Of a DNA stretch of 64,000 bases, positions 34,967 through 46,365 are shown in pieces. The notes below the pieces were generated by a model that saw only the letters and a list, made by a program, of their open reading frames with translations, was not told the origin of the DNA and did not search any database. This DNA comes from Aquarana catesbeiana (taxonomy: Eukaryota > Chordata > Amphibia > Anura > Ranidae), in NCBI RefSeq assembly GCF_042186555.1, contig NC_133332.1:120459375-120523374 (forward strand), given 5' to 3'. How positions within the stretch are numbered: position 1 is the first letter of the stretch; each line of letters begins with the position of its first letter. The translations under genes were made by a program, and so were the position numbers.

Positions 34967-35950
34967 GGGAGTATCAAGACGTAACTTTAATATAAATATA
35001 AAAAACGAACGGCCAAGTGGCTACTCACAAGGATAAGGTAAAAGTAAGGCACATAAAAACATGTAAATAGCCCAGGGACGTCATATCAGCTGCTCACAAT
35101 GCAGGATCCAAACGATGTTAACAAGGCCCTGGGGAGAGGCTGTGCGCAGTGTGTGAATCACCGCTGGTGGGTGCTTGGCTGTGGGGAATATGGTAAGACC
35201 AAGGTGTCCACAAGGTGAGACTTGGCATCTAGTCGGGCACCGGAAGCAGGAACCGGATGAGAACCAGCGTGGAGCGCACCTTACACTGAAAACAGGGCAG
35301 CGGAAATGTCGTATGGACGTGTCAGATGACGCGTTTCAATGCATCCGCATTTTCTTCAGATCTAATAGGCTAATGGAGTAGGCATCCTTTTTATAGAGGG
35401 GCTGAAGTCTGTCGCTAAGCGGCGGCGTCAGCAGGAAGCAGGAGGTACTAGCAATGTATAAGGGAATAGTTTAAAGAACAAGTGATGATACAAATATTAA
35501 AAGGAACTATAAACAGATGGAATTCATACCTTAAACAAGAGAAAGGTGGAATGTGGGCAAGTAAAAATGAAAGATGGAGAAAGAAAATAATAAAAATCAA
35601 TATAAAGATGAAAATGGCCGTTCGTTTTTTATATTTATATTAAAGTTACGTCTTGATACTGCACTTAGGTTGGCGCATCTTGTCTTTTATCTCCACATTG
35701 CCTTCCAGAGTTTTGCATCCACTCCCAAGAGAGCAGCCGCTGGTGCATAGTATCCACCTCATTTGAACTTTTTGTTATTTCTTTGCTACTTTTGGGACTT
35801 CCTAGCTATAGTGTATATGTGCTCTGCATTGCCAATACTTATACGCCTTATTGTAGCCACACATTGTCTTCTTGGACATTATTTTGATATCCTTTTTTGT
35901 TTTCCTCATGTTTGGTTGATATCTTGCGCCATTTCTCCCTTTTTTACCCC
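34967..35950 (-). mobile_element. Penelope-like element with short inverted arms and 10-bp target duplication
   Basis: GTGTCCATTC at 34957-34966 and 35951-35960 flanks a 984-bp insert. 34971-35015 and 35615-35659 are exact inverted copies of 45 bp ('GTATCAAGACGTAACTTTAA...'). A hammerhead-like core lies between them on the minus strand. The architecture repeats that of 17749-18895. There is no coding sequence. Confidence 0.65.
35322..35366 (-). other. Hammerhead-like core, best preserved in the window
   Basis: On the minus strand AGAT pairs with ATCT as stem I around CTGAAGA (35359-35353). An AATGC/GCATT helix with a GGAT loop follows as stem II, then GAAA (35337-35334), the minimal CGCG stem III and GTC as the cleavage triplet. 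One extra A follows CTGAAGA. A very short stem III is known for Penelope hammerheads, which may act as dimers. Confidence 0.5.
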
Positions 35951-36324
35951 GTGTCCATTCTGACACGGCGCCACGGCCCGCCCCCTGTCTCTACTCATTG
36001 GCTGACTGACTTTGACAGTAGCGGGAGCCAATGGCTGGATCTAGATGGGGCTCAGGTAAGTATTATGGGGGTGCTGCACACAGGCGGCTTTTTATCTTAA
36101 TGCATAGAATGCATTAAGACAAAAAACCTTCTGCCTTTATGATCACTTTAAGCTGCAAGAGGCAGCAGAGGAGGGTGTATTACATGCCACAGTCACGATG
36201 CAGTCGGTATAATAAGGAGTTTCCCCTAGAACAGGTTTTTATTGTCATTCTTTCTGGCCAACCTACAACCCTGACGTAATGGCATTACATCAGGCTATTG
36301 GCTCGCTGGCCGCTCTGCTGTAAT

Positions 36325-36704
36325 GGCCCATACACACGATCCGAAAAACAGACGAAAGATCATCTGACTTTTTTCACTTAATAGTCGCAAGTAGAGATTG
36401 AATAGGTTACTAAAGTCTCGAAAATTCTCGCACAACAGAAAAAAAAAATAAAAAAAAATGGGAAGTGATGTCATGTGTTGTAATGTATTTGTATTGTTTT
36501 TTCGGACGACAACAGTACTGACTAAACGAAAATCGTATGATCTGGTATCGTACGAGGAAAATTTTCGTGCTTGTCCGTTCTAATAATATCAGATGAATTG
36601 TCATGATCGGCTCTCGAAAGCTCTGTACTAACGATCGATTATCGTACGATCACATCGAAAGTGGTATTTTTTTTCATCCGATTTTCGGATCGTGTGTACG
36701 AGCC
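36325..36704. mobile_element. MITE with GGCCCATACACACGATC ends
   Basis: GGCCCATACACACGATCCGAAA (36325) and its inverse TTTCGGATCGTGTGTACGAGCC (to 36704) are the ends. The interior is rich in ATCG/CGAT words. A diverged relative is at 51705-52301. The target duplication is unclear. Confidence 0.65.
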
Positions 36705-37059
36705 ATAAAAGTTAGGGGGCGCAAATTACTTGCCTTGCTCCAGGCTCTAAAAACCCATGCTACACTTAAAAAAAAAAAAAAAAACTGGCTCCTAGATTCA
36801 AAGCAAATCTGTGAAACCCTGGTATATACCATACCTGGCTGATGTCCATGAAGGCTGAAAATCGCTGACATAGATACTGCTACTTCAGTGATCTCCACTT
36901 GCTTCCAGGTCCCGTGCTGAGTGGCCGGCTGTATTCTGAACACAGGAGGTAGGCTGCTCAACACAGGCGTCACAGCCCCACCTCATCCATTCAGGGAATG
37001 GGCCTGTGCTGAGCGGCCGACCACCGGCAACTTGAAGCAAGTGGAGATCATTGGAGTAG

Positions 37060-37667
37060 AAGCATCTTCTACATATTTTTGGTATTAAAAACCGCAATAA
37101 GCATATATTGATTGGTTTGCGCAAAAGTTATATAGTGTGATAGATTTATAGCGTTTTTATTATTATTTTTTTTTTTTACTAGTAATGGCGGTGATCTGCA
37201 ATTTTTATCCGGACTGCGACATTATGGCGGACACATTGGACAATTTTGACACATTTTTGGGACCATTGGCATTTATACAGCGATCAGTTCTATAAAAATG
37301 CATTGATTACTGTAAAAATGTCACTGGCAGTGAAGGAGTTAACTGCAGTCCCTAGTGTGTGTTCTAACTGAAGGGGGGATGGGACTAGCTAGGGGAAGAC
37401 ATAGATCGGTGTTCATACTTTGATCTGTCTCTTTTCCCCTCAGAGAACCGGGATCTCTGCGTTTACACACAGAGTTTCCGGTTCTCGCCGTGTCACGAGC
37501 GATTGCGAGACCTTGGCTGTCATCGCAACTGCTGGGCACTCGCATCAGCTCCAGGGGTGAGTAGCGGCGTGCGCACCCCTAGTGGCCAAAAAAAGAAGCA
37601 ACATAATGCGCACAGCCGAGCCATGTTGCCGCAGTACAACTGCGCCGGCTGGTCTGCAAGCGGTTAA
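37060..37667 (+). repeat. TTAA-family fragment with intact right end
   Basis: Collinear with 5150-5600 ('ATTGATTGGTTTGCGCAAAAG', 'ATGGCGGACACATT', 'TTTTTGGGACCATTGGC', 'GGCAGTGAAGGAGTTAAC'). It continues to 'GCCGCAGTACAACTGCG' and ends AAGCGGTTAA at 37658-37667. 36707-37059 before it holds an A run (36769-36784) and no gene. Confidence 0.65.
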
Positions 37668-37794
37668 AGTGTGGATGGAACATGGCAGGTATGGAGAAAG
37701 CTTAACCAAGAGCCCACTTTTATTGCTTAGATATACAGGGGTAAGGGCAATCATAACCTTACATTGTACAAGTTAATGTTCTAAATGCTCTTTA

Positions 37795-38121
37795 GGCCCT
37801 GTTCAGACATTGCGTAGTGGGACCAAGCAATTCCACTCGCCATTTTTAAAGTGTGACTTACACAAGGAAGCGCGTGTTGTGTATAGGCCAGCCCATTCAC
37901 TTCAACAGGCTGCCCTATACGCACTTGCCACCCAATAGAAGCTCCTGCTCTTTTTTGGGCAACAAGCTTAGCGTGATTTTTAACCACGCATTTTGCCACA
38001 CTTCAATTGCAGCAATCGCTTCACATTTAAAGTGCCACTGCCATTAAGAATAATGTCACCCGTATTGTAGGTTTTGCTATAATTTGGAATCGCGGGTAGA
38101 ATCACGATTTCAAACAGGGCC
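37795..38121. mobile_element. MITE with GGCCCTGTTCAGACA ends and TTA duplication
   Basis: GGCCCTGTTCAGAC (37795) and AAACAGGGCC (to 38121) are flanked by TTA at 37792-37794 and 38122-38124, a PIF/Harbinger-like TWA duplication. The interior has no frame. Confidence 0.7.
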
Positions 38122-38124
38122 TTA

Positions 38125-39514
38125 ATGAACAATGGTCTACTTTTTATGTAGGAAAAAAATATTCATGCCAGATTCAAATGTAAATCACAAAACAAAAAAA
38201 CAAAAAAAAAAACCACCACACACACACACAAATGAAATGGAAACAGCAGCATTCACAAGTGTAAAAGTCAAGTTCCCCTTAAGGGTACTCCAACATTGCC
38301 TCTAAGGTCAGGCACATGTGGAAGAAAATAAGGCCTACAAGGAGACAGGTTCTCTATTATACTCTGTGGTATGCGACAGTGCTTCAAATAAGATAATTGC
38401 CAGATCTAAGGTCTGTGAGGCAGCAAAACATTTTTTCAGCAACAATTGAGGGGTTCATTGCTAAAAGTGTAGCTATCTTTTATACACTTGGGGAGCGCCT
38501 ACCACAAATGCACTGTTCCACAGTGGAGCGGCCCCCCTGCGCTGGACCACATACATGTATGTAATCCGCTTCTTCCCGGAAGAGGGTGCACACCCACTGC
38601 CCCGTCTGTACTACCATTAGCTGCAGCACAAACCGAACCTCGGTTAAGATACATTTTAGTAGGTTGTATTAAGGTCAAAGAGATTTTTTACAAAATTAAA
38701 TGCATACAAAAGGGAACATTTGTCAGGTTTTTTTCTCTGTTACATAATTGGAGACACTTCCCCACCCCTCCAGTCCCTATGACAAGAAATGGCTAGAAAG
38801 GTTGTAAAGAAGGTTGTCGGCAAAAAACAGACACATTGTGAAACGTTCCAGCCCTTCCACATAGTGTTACATTTTCTGTCTGCTTCCTGATTGAAGATTT
38901 CTCCTCACTTCCTGTCCTGACAGGGAGTGAAGATAAATTCCTCAATAGGGACATTGCAAAAACAAATCAATAAAAAAACTAAAAAATGACAAAGGCTCCA
39001 ACAGTTCTTCACGCTATAAAAAAAAAAAAAATGGTTAGAGATGGGTTTGAGTTCTACGGTTAAAAGAAGTTTGGGATATAGCTCGAGAGATCTATATACA
39101 CAGAGAGAGGGAGAGAGAGATATACATTTTACAAGAAAACATATATATGCTCACCTCTAAGTCTGATCACAGGACCGCTAAGTGGTTAGTTCACGGGCTG
39201 CTCAGAGTGGAGAGCAGTGACTATCAGATCACCACTCTCTGCTCCTCCAGCGCTCACTGGAGCACCAGGCTGGAGGGGGGACGGACACAGCTGGGATCGG
39301 CTTTCAGTCACACGCTGAGAGGGGAGCCACAAATGTCAATTAAGGAACTGGGTGGAACCCCAAAATATTGTCGGGATCCTTCCAGAGTCTGGAGCGGCTC
39401 TGCCATGTCAGCTGACAGCGGATATTAGCCCGCTACAAGCAAACTCTTGGTCAAAGGAGAGCAAAAGTAAGTGCACTCCTATGACCCACAAGAGAAGAAT
39501 GGCCCAAATAAAAA

Positions 39515-39555
<41 letters not shown>

Positions 39556-39650
39556 AACCTTTTGCTATACTTCTTTTTAATATTAAACATAAGGTCAAGA
39601 ATGAGGGTTAGTAAATCAGGAAAAGGCAAGAAGTTGGAAATATTTTGGGA
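38125..39650. other. Intron 1 sequence, mostly unclassified
   Basis: 38730-38960 shows a foldback-like 'GTTACATAATTGGAGAC ... GTCCTGACAGGGAGTGAAG' segment related to 50270-50350. An (AC)n run lies at 38214-38231, an AG-rich stretch at 39100-39120, and a 40-plus-base A run at 39514-39554. No gene. Confidence 0.4.
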
Positions 39651-39654
39651 CACA

Positions 39655-39832
39655 TTGGGGTTGATTTACTAAAACTGGAACACTCAGAATCTTGTGCAAC
39701 TGTGCATGGTAGCCAATCAGCTTACAACTTCAGCTTGTTCAAATAAGCTTTGACAATAAAATCTGGAAGCCGACTGGTTTCTATGCAGAGCTGCACCAGA
39801 TTTTGCACGCTCCTGTTTTAGTAAATTCCCTG
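39655..39832. repeat. Foldback MITE (GGGGTTGATTTACTAAAAC ends)
   Basis: 'GGTTGATTTACTAAAAC' (39658) pairs with 'GTTTTAGTAAATTCCC' (39812). 'TTGTGCAACTGTGCATGGTAGCCAATCAGC' pairs with the 'CTATGCAGAGCTGCACCAGATTTTGCAC' side. This repeat is common in frog genomes by recollection. Confidence 0.65.
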
Positions 39833-40968
39833 CTATTTCTCACTTGTTTTAAGCACAAAAGGCACTATGCCGAAAACTATCAGTGGGGGAATTGACATTA
39901 AACACCCTAGGGCTTTTAAATAAACACCCTTCTGGCTCACAAATTCTGTTCAAGTTTTACCAATAAAGATCAATCATGCAAATGTTTTAAAGATAAAAAT
40001 GTAATTCCAAATAAAAGGGCTTAAAACTCTCCCACTTCACCAGACTAGAGCTTTAAAAATAAACGCTCAAACTTCAGATGCACACTATAGGAAACTCATA
40101 AAATACCCGGAAATGGAATGACTGTCACATTTTAGAGCTGCTCGCAATCATGGTGACGGAAAGGAAACCAGTCACAGTGCTAGCAGAGTTCCAGTTCACA
40201 GCAGTAGAAGGAAGCTCTAGAGACATCATTCTGCAATCAACAATGTTACCACCATAAAGGACAAGCGCAGAATTCTGTCAGAAGGAATTTTGACTTTTAA
40301 CATTTTTATTACACCGCACATAAATATTTAAATTAAAAACCATATGCATAGTGAACATATAGCACATTATTTATAAGGGATAGTGTACATAGGCTTTTGA
40401 AAATATTTAAAGTGGTATTAATAACAAATATGTATTACATTGCAGCTTACATTGGATGTGGTTGCTGCATTAGTTTTATTCTTTAGACTTTTTTTAAATT
40501 TACTTTCACATTCTGATCCAGCCAGTAAAGTTGGTCATACATTATCAGAATTTTTTGAATTTCAAAATCATTAATGGGGTCAATTCAACATTCTTTTTCG
40601 ATCATAGTGTTGATAAAATTTGGAGGAGCAGGAAGGAAATTTTTTTTCAAGTGCCACATTTTTAATAGCATATGTGGCTCTTTCAGAAAACAACTTTCAT
40701 TCCAAAATCAATTGGTAAAAACAAAAAGGAAATATTGAAGTGCTTTCAAACATTTGTCAATTGAATATACTGAGAATTTTCATATGAACGTGCATGGCAA
40801 CATTAGGCCTGTTATTTTTCAACTGCCTGTAACAGACCAAGCTGTCCAGTAAAAGTGGCAGATAGAGGATTGAGACAAACCATTTAAAACTGGCAGAGGT
40901 GCTTATAATAATCAGTTTTTATTCATGTAAAACCTTTATCCCAAAAGGCAAAAAACTGTTGTAACTGT
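39833..40968. repeat. Unclassified intron followed by a dispersed repeat copy
   Basis: 39833-40400 shows nothing recognisable. 40410-40965 matches 11655-11920 ('ACATTGCAGCTTACATT', 'GATTGAGACAAACCATTTA', 'AAACCTTTATCCCAAAAGGC'), with an extra 300 bp in the middle that may be a nested insertion. Confidence 0.5.
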
Positions 40969-41330
40969 TTAACCACTAGCCGACCACCTCACGCAGATAT
41001 ACTGCGGCAGGTCAGTTCTCCTGCGGGTCCCACGGACTCGATGTTCGCCGACGACCCGCTATTGCGGTGAGGAGAGGCAGAATGGGGAATTGCCTATATA
41101 AACAAGGCGATTCCCCGTTCTGCCACATGACAGGGATCTACTGTTCCTGACCATTCATCTTCAGTGCAGCTGAATCAGGGGTCTGATATCTCACCAAAGT
41201 CCCCCCCCCCACAATATAAATTGTAAAAAATAAAATTATATAAAAATAAAAAATTACTGATACGGTCCACGCCTCATCAGTGCTGCATATTAGTGCCACT
41301 GTCACATGACATGAAAAAAAAAAAGTCCAG
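40969..41330 (+). repeat. Left end of a TTAACCACTAG element, truncated
   Basis: TTAACCACTAGCCGACCACC at 40969 starts the family. A hairpin 'GGGGAATTGCCTATATAAACAAGGCGATTCCCC' lies at 41091-41117, as in the 'CGGGGAGATA...CATCTCCCCG' pair of 5546-5579. The right end is not present. Confidence 0.6.
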
Positions 41331-41444
41331 GCTACTCAGACAGCCCATTCCACATCTCCACAATCTAAAGCAGTGTTTCGCAACTCCAGTCCTCAACAGG
41401 TCATGTTTTTAGGCTTTCCATTATTTTTGGTGCTGCAGTCATCA

Positions 41445-41785
41445 AGTTTTACTTACCTGGACGCTGTCATCCTCCGCCTGGGAACGAGCACACCATCTGT
41501 AGGTGGTGTCCCGATTGGATAGACTGATAGCAGTGCACCCATTGGCTTCCGCTGCTGTCAATCAAATCCAATGACCCTGCGCCATGAGGTGCATGGACAC
41601 AGATGCAGGACTCGGGAGCGCGCCTGCATGGGTGTCCACCAAGGAGAGTGCTTCTCCAACGTGGACACTCGATGCGGGGAGGAGCCACCAGTGCCGCCAT
41701 GGGACCCCAGAAGAGGAGGTTCAGGGCCACTCTGTGCAAAACGAACTGCACAGTGGAGGTAAGTATGACATGTTTGTTAATTAAA
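41445..41785 (+). mobile_element. TTAA-type MITE relative, ends eroded
   Basis: 'GTTTTACTTACCTGGACGC', 'CCCATTGGCTTCCGCTGCTG', 'GGGACCCCAGAAGAGGAGG', 'CACTCTGTGCAAAACGAACT' and 'GGAGGTAAGTATGACATG' parallel the cores of 22337 and 57136. Both donor-like motifs are retained. The terminal 60-80 bp on each side are missing. Confidence 0.65.
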
Positions 41786-41909
41786 AATGAACCCTAGTTA
41801 TGTCTACGGGAAGGTGGATGTAAATTAACGCACATCCATTTACATCCTCATACCTCAGATACACTACATTTAACTCTAAAAAATGAAAAAGGAAGCAGAC
41901 TTTTTCTGT

Positions 41910-41943
<34 letters not shown>

Positions 41944-42601
41944 TAAAGACCTAGACAAACTCAGAGGTAATCAGATGTAAAAAGCTGCACCGTTCGCTTA
42001 AATACACCTGCCCATAGTGGATGTGTTGTGAAGTGAATTCTGTGAAAAGACCAGAAGGTCCAAGCTCCAGGAGTTCCCAATGTCCACATTTTTAGGCCAC
42101 TGCTCTGTTCAGTAGAAATCTTCGGCTGACATTTGAAAAACAAAATCAACATTTCCAGGTGTGTGGATCTCCTGGGTCCTCCTGCTGACTTCTACGTATT
42201 GCAGAACAAGGAGATCAGACTGACACTGCAAATGTCCATTTTCCAGCAGGCTCCAGCAGATGATTTCTGCTACTTGCGGTAGTGCTATAGTGGTACAAGA
42301 GAAAGTTAAACAGACAAGCAGAGGCACCCCAATAGGGACTGCTGACACGACAGAGCACTCTGAAGGGGGTCTAACTTGCAAGGACTACATATATCCTACC
42401 TCAAAGCACAATCATGAAGATTCAGAGCTCTGCTTGAGAAAATTTGACAGCCTGGTCCTCCACATATTTTTATTCCACACCTTTGTTATAAAGTTTAAAA
42501 GGTGTAGCAACATAACTGCTAAAATAGAGAAATAGGTATGATCCATGTCCCTAATTAGTCCATCCTCTATTAATATTGTACAGCCAGAACCCCTACATTA
42601 C
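41786..42601. other. Intron 1 sequence, no gene recognised
   Basis: A 30-base T run lies at 41911-41939. Nothing else is supported. Confidence 0.4.
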
Positions 42602-43336
42602 ACCTGAAGGTTAACAGCAGCTGTCTCTCTATGGGAAACCTCGTCCACAGCGGCTGACTGCAATCTGTTTATTTGAATGCTTCTAATAGACCGGGAGTTT
42701 GTGAGCGTATCTCTTGTCCCTGTTTTGCTTATGTACTATCTAGTAAGTTCACTGCACAATGATCTATTTTTTCTTTGCTTGCTTTGCATAAAACCTTTAT
42801 CCTGAGAGCCGAATCACCAGCAGTATAATGGCTGAAGTGGGATGCAAGAAAAACTAAATATCCTGATACAAACAATCTAACCCAGTGAGTCAATCAATCT
42901 GGATTAAAGGAAGGAACTGTTTAATTATTTTTACTTTCTCCCACTATTTATCTCTGCCTGGACATTGTACTCAGAGTGTCATTATTATTTTATTTATACT
43001 CACCGTCACATCAACAATTTGAAGATTTATTTTGGCAATTTTAACACATGTATTAGCACCATAATTATTTATTTATTTTATTCACATGTATGCATTTTTT
43101 ATTCCTGGATTTAAGCTTAGTCGCAGCAGCATATTGTGCATTATTTATTTAAAGCGCATCAATTTTATACTTAGTACTATTTGTTTGGTTATCTGATCAC
43201 CCTATATTGATAGCAGATTTAATTTACTGATTTTTTCATAGCACTAACTATATTGGTATATATATATTTTTAAGCACAATTTATTTATATCACACATATC
43301 TATCCACATCAGCGCTTGGTTTTTATTCATTTTTTT
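42602..43336 (+). mobile_element. Retroelement insertion with 17-bp target duplication
   Basis: CAGAACCCCTACATTAC at 42585-42601 recurs at 43337-43353. The 735-bp insert begins 'ACCTGAAGGTTAACAGCAGC', has 'GGGAAACCTCGTC' about 30 bp later, is AT-rich in its 3' half and ends 'CAGCGCTTGGTTTTTATTC' plus T's. No frame is visible. The long duplication and CTGAAG...GAAAC block again suggest a Penelope-like origin. Confidence 0.6.
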
Positions 43337-43691
43337 CAGAACCCCTACATTACCCCTATGAAGAGGCCCATACCTGGCCATTATACATTATGGTATGTTG
43401 TTGATCTGCTCTCCATGTCCTAGGTCAGGACTTTTAATGTAAACATAGTCTGTGTAGCAGTCTGGACCTTTCCTGAAGTTTTCTGGAAGAACGGCCATCT
43501 CCCTGGAAGATTAGACCCATACCTCCCAATCATCCCAAGGTTTCATTAAAATCCTGGTGTCCTGCAGGTCCAGGCTAAATCCTGCACTGAGACCCCCCCA
43601 CAGCACAGATGGCTCTTCTGCCTCCCTGCACTGCAGAGGAATTGGTTCCAGCATTTGCACCCGGCACCCCCTTCACCACCGCTCAATTTAC

Positions 43692-44412
43692 TAGGGATCG
43701 ACTGATATTGTTTTTCGGTGCCGATATAATACCAATATTTCAGTCACCTCTCCTGACGATATTTTGTACATTTAAAAAAAAAAATAAAAATTTAAACTGT
43801 CGTTTTACATTTTTTTGCTTTTTATCACTGTTATTGCTGTCACAAGGAATGTAAATATACCTTGTGACAGAAATAGGCATTGACAGGTACTCTGTATGGA
43901 GAGATCAGGGGTCTATAAGAACCCAAACCCCTCCACTGCACTTGAAATTATTCAATAAGTCAAGATTGACATTTTTGAAAACTTTATTTTTTAAACCTGG
44001 CGCCTTTAAGATGCCAGTAATCCGGGAAGTGATGGCATGACCGCTTACGGATTACTATATCCGAGACCCGAACAGGCATCGGCTTTGTTCAGGTCTGCGG
44101 CTAGCCGGCGGACGTGCCGGCTGGTTGCTCGGGCCTCCCGGTGGGACAGGAGAACCCAGACGGATGGTGGCGGGAACATCCCTTTCCGCTGCTTGTAATA
44201 ACAGCCGAGCAGCTGCTGAGCCGCATCGGTTGTTATTACAATATAGCCAACCGTCCGCTCTAAAGAACGGTACTGGGGCGATGCCTGCAGCTGCATGCAT
44301 AACCCTATTAAAACCCCTTGAAGCAATATCGGTAATAATCAGTGTTTTTTGACAGATACTTCGAAAAAAAAAAGCAAATATCGGCCGAAACCAATAAATC
44401 GGTTGATCCCTA
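43692..44412. mobile_element. hAT-like MITE (TAGGGATCGAC ends) with 8-bp duplication
   Basis: TAGGGATCGACTGATATTG (43692) and CAATAAATCGGTTGATCCCTA (to 44412) are inverted ends. The flanks CAATTTAC (43684-43691) and CTATTTAC (44413-44420) match at 7 of 8 positions, as for hAT. A GC-rich interior at 44080-44200 and a hairpin 'TTGTAATAACAGCC / GGTTGTTATTACAA' (44194-44241) are inside. No transposase. Confidence 0.75.
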
Positions 44413-44843
44413 CTATTTACCCCCTCCAATATCCTGTCTCTTCTCCCCCGCAGTGCTTCTACCACTCTCCCTCCCGCCAGCTGCAGCGAGGCACAGGAGG
44501 TTCAGGATGGAGGCAGATTTGAGTAAATATGTCATATTAGATTATCCACCTGTGGATCGCCTGCCCGCAATGCGACGTATGTTGCTGCCCGTTTCCAGGT
44601 TTAGGGAGTGGGCCCCCCGCCAACCCCCGCTCTGACTGTACACAGCGGGAGTTTGTCAACAGGTCCCAATCAATGATTCATGAACGGGACCTGCTGATCA
44701 GCTGTGTGCAATCAACGCAGGGCTCCATTTCTTATCCCTGGGAAGCAGGGATAATAAACAAAGAGATCTTTAGTAAAAATCAGCACATAAACACACATTC
44801 CATATAGTTAGGTACACATTTAATGTCTTGATTACCCTGCATG
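44413..44843. other. Unclassified dispersed repeat
   Basis: Together with 43540-43683 this forms one repeat interrupted by the hAT-like MITE. 'CAGGAGGTTCAGGATGGAGG' and 'GTCATATTAG' style text resembles 60560-60720 and 61550-61620. No gene. Confidence 0.4.
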
Positions 44844-44904
44844 TTAACCCCTTCCAGCCAGTGTCATTAGATCAGTGACAGTTATAGTATTAGCACTGAA
44901 TTAG

Positions 44905-45231
44905 GGCTCGATCGCACCATGGTGCAGAGACGTCAGTTTTTCTGAACGCGTTCTGCAAGGGCACATAAAAACCATTGTTCTCTATGTCACCTGTTCACAT
45001 CACAACACTGGTATCACATGCAGATCTTTTTCTGTGCAGGAATCTACAACCTGTATGCAGTTTTCTGCATGGGAAAATAACTAACATGACATCAACATTG
45101 GTGTGAATAGGGCACATAACTGACATGCATGAAAACCGAGGTAAACTGATGGGAAACAGATGTCTCTGAAAGTGAAATCTGCCAGGTTTTCCCATCAGTT
45201 TTCATGCATGTATGGTGTGAACGAGCCCTTC
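44905..45231. mobile_element. MITE with AGGGCTCG(A/T) ends
   Basis: AGGGCTCGATCGCACCATG (44905) and 'CATGTATGGTGTGAACGAGCCCT' (to 45231) are imperfect inverted ends. Internal inverted words include 'CATGCATGAAAAC / GTTTTCATGCATG' at 45124-45213. No frame. Confidence 0.5.
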
Positions 45232-45359
45232 GTATCACTGCTGAAGTCAGTGACAGTTCCCACTCAGTGTCAGATTGTCCGCTGCACTATCACAGTCCCA
45301 TTGCAAGTCGCTGATATTAATAGTATAAAAAAAAATAAAACATCCAGTATGTATGAGAT

Positions 45360-45480
<121 letters not shown>

Positions 45481-45804
45481 ATAGTTTGTAGATGCTATAG
45501 CCTTCACGCAAACCAAACAATATACACTTATTGGGATTTTTTTTTTTTTTTTACCAAAGACATGTAGCATGTAGCAGAATACATATTGGCTAAAATTAGT
45601 GAAGAAATGCGATTTTTTTTTTTTATTGGATATTTTTATAGCAGAAAGTAAAAAATATTGTGTTTTTTTTTAATTTCGGTCTTTTCAGGTTTATATAATA
45701 AAAAATAATCAAATAGCACCAAAAGAATGCTTTGTGTGTAAAAAAAAAAAAAAAGATATAAATTGTGTTTGGGTACAGCGTTGCATGACCATGTAATTGT
45801 CAGT

Positions 45805-46293
45805 TTAAAGTAGATGTAAACCCGATTCATGAAATCTGACCTAGGCACATATACGTGTAGTGTTTTCTTATTTCTCTCCAAAGTCCTAAATCTTGTGTCT
45901 TTATGCTGCTCCATTCTTCTGTGACAAGTTCTCCTAGACGGGAGATAAAAGCAGCTGAAAATTTGTGTCCAGGGAGGTTGCTATAAATAGATTAGCAGAG
46001 AGCTTGCCTTGTCACAGCAAAGCTCTGAAAGTATCTATTCGTTCTTCTGCCAATGTGGAGGGGGGCGGGTGCCTTTCCTCCAATCAGCTGTCTCCCAGTG
46101 TAAGCCAAGTCTACACTGCTACTGCTGAATGAGAAAGTGAAAATTCTAACCCGATGTAAGAGTTCTGAAGAATATAGCAAGCTGAAGACAGCAGATATAC
46201 ATGCAAAACATATGTAGGGAGATTTGTTTCATCCCTGTGGATCATCTGAAGTTTAATTCACTGGGTATATGTCAGGGTTTACATCCACTTTAA
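45805..46293 (+). mobile_element. TTAA-flanked MITE (TTAAAGTAGATGTAAACCC)
   Basis: TTAA at 45805-45808 and 46290-46293. The ends AAAGTAGATGTAAACCC and GGGTTTACATCCACTTT are inverted. It is nested in the 44844-46365 element. Interior non-coding. Confidence 0.75.
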
Positions 46294-46365
46294 AAGTAGC
46301 ACAGTGCCAAATAGCCTGGTCATGAAGGGGGGGGGGGGTAACACCTTCCGGAGCTGAGGTGGTTA

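Larger units (their letters stand above)
34850..36150 (-). mobile_element. TTAA-type MITE split by a retroelement
   Basis: 34860-34966 ('GTTGAGTGCCCCCAGAGCAAGCAGCTTGCTC') and 35951-36150 ('GACTTTGACAGTAGCGGGAG', 'CAGGTAAGTATTATGGGGG', 'CTTAATGCATAGAATGCATTAAG') are the two parts of a MITE like 31373-32736. It ends CACTTTAA near 36150. The left end near 34850 is not well defined. Confidence 0.6.

Noticed and set aside
42602..42650. Hammerhead ribozyme at the 5' end of the 735-bp insert
   Set aside because: CTGAAGG breaks the CUGANGA core and no flanking stem is apparent; kept only as a family hint.
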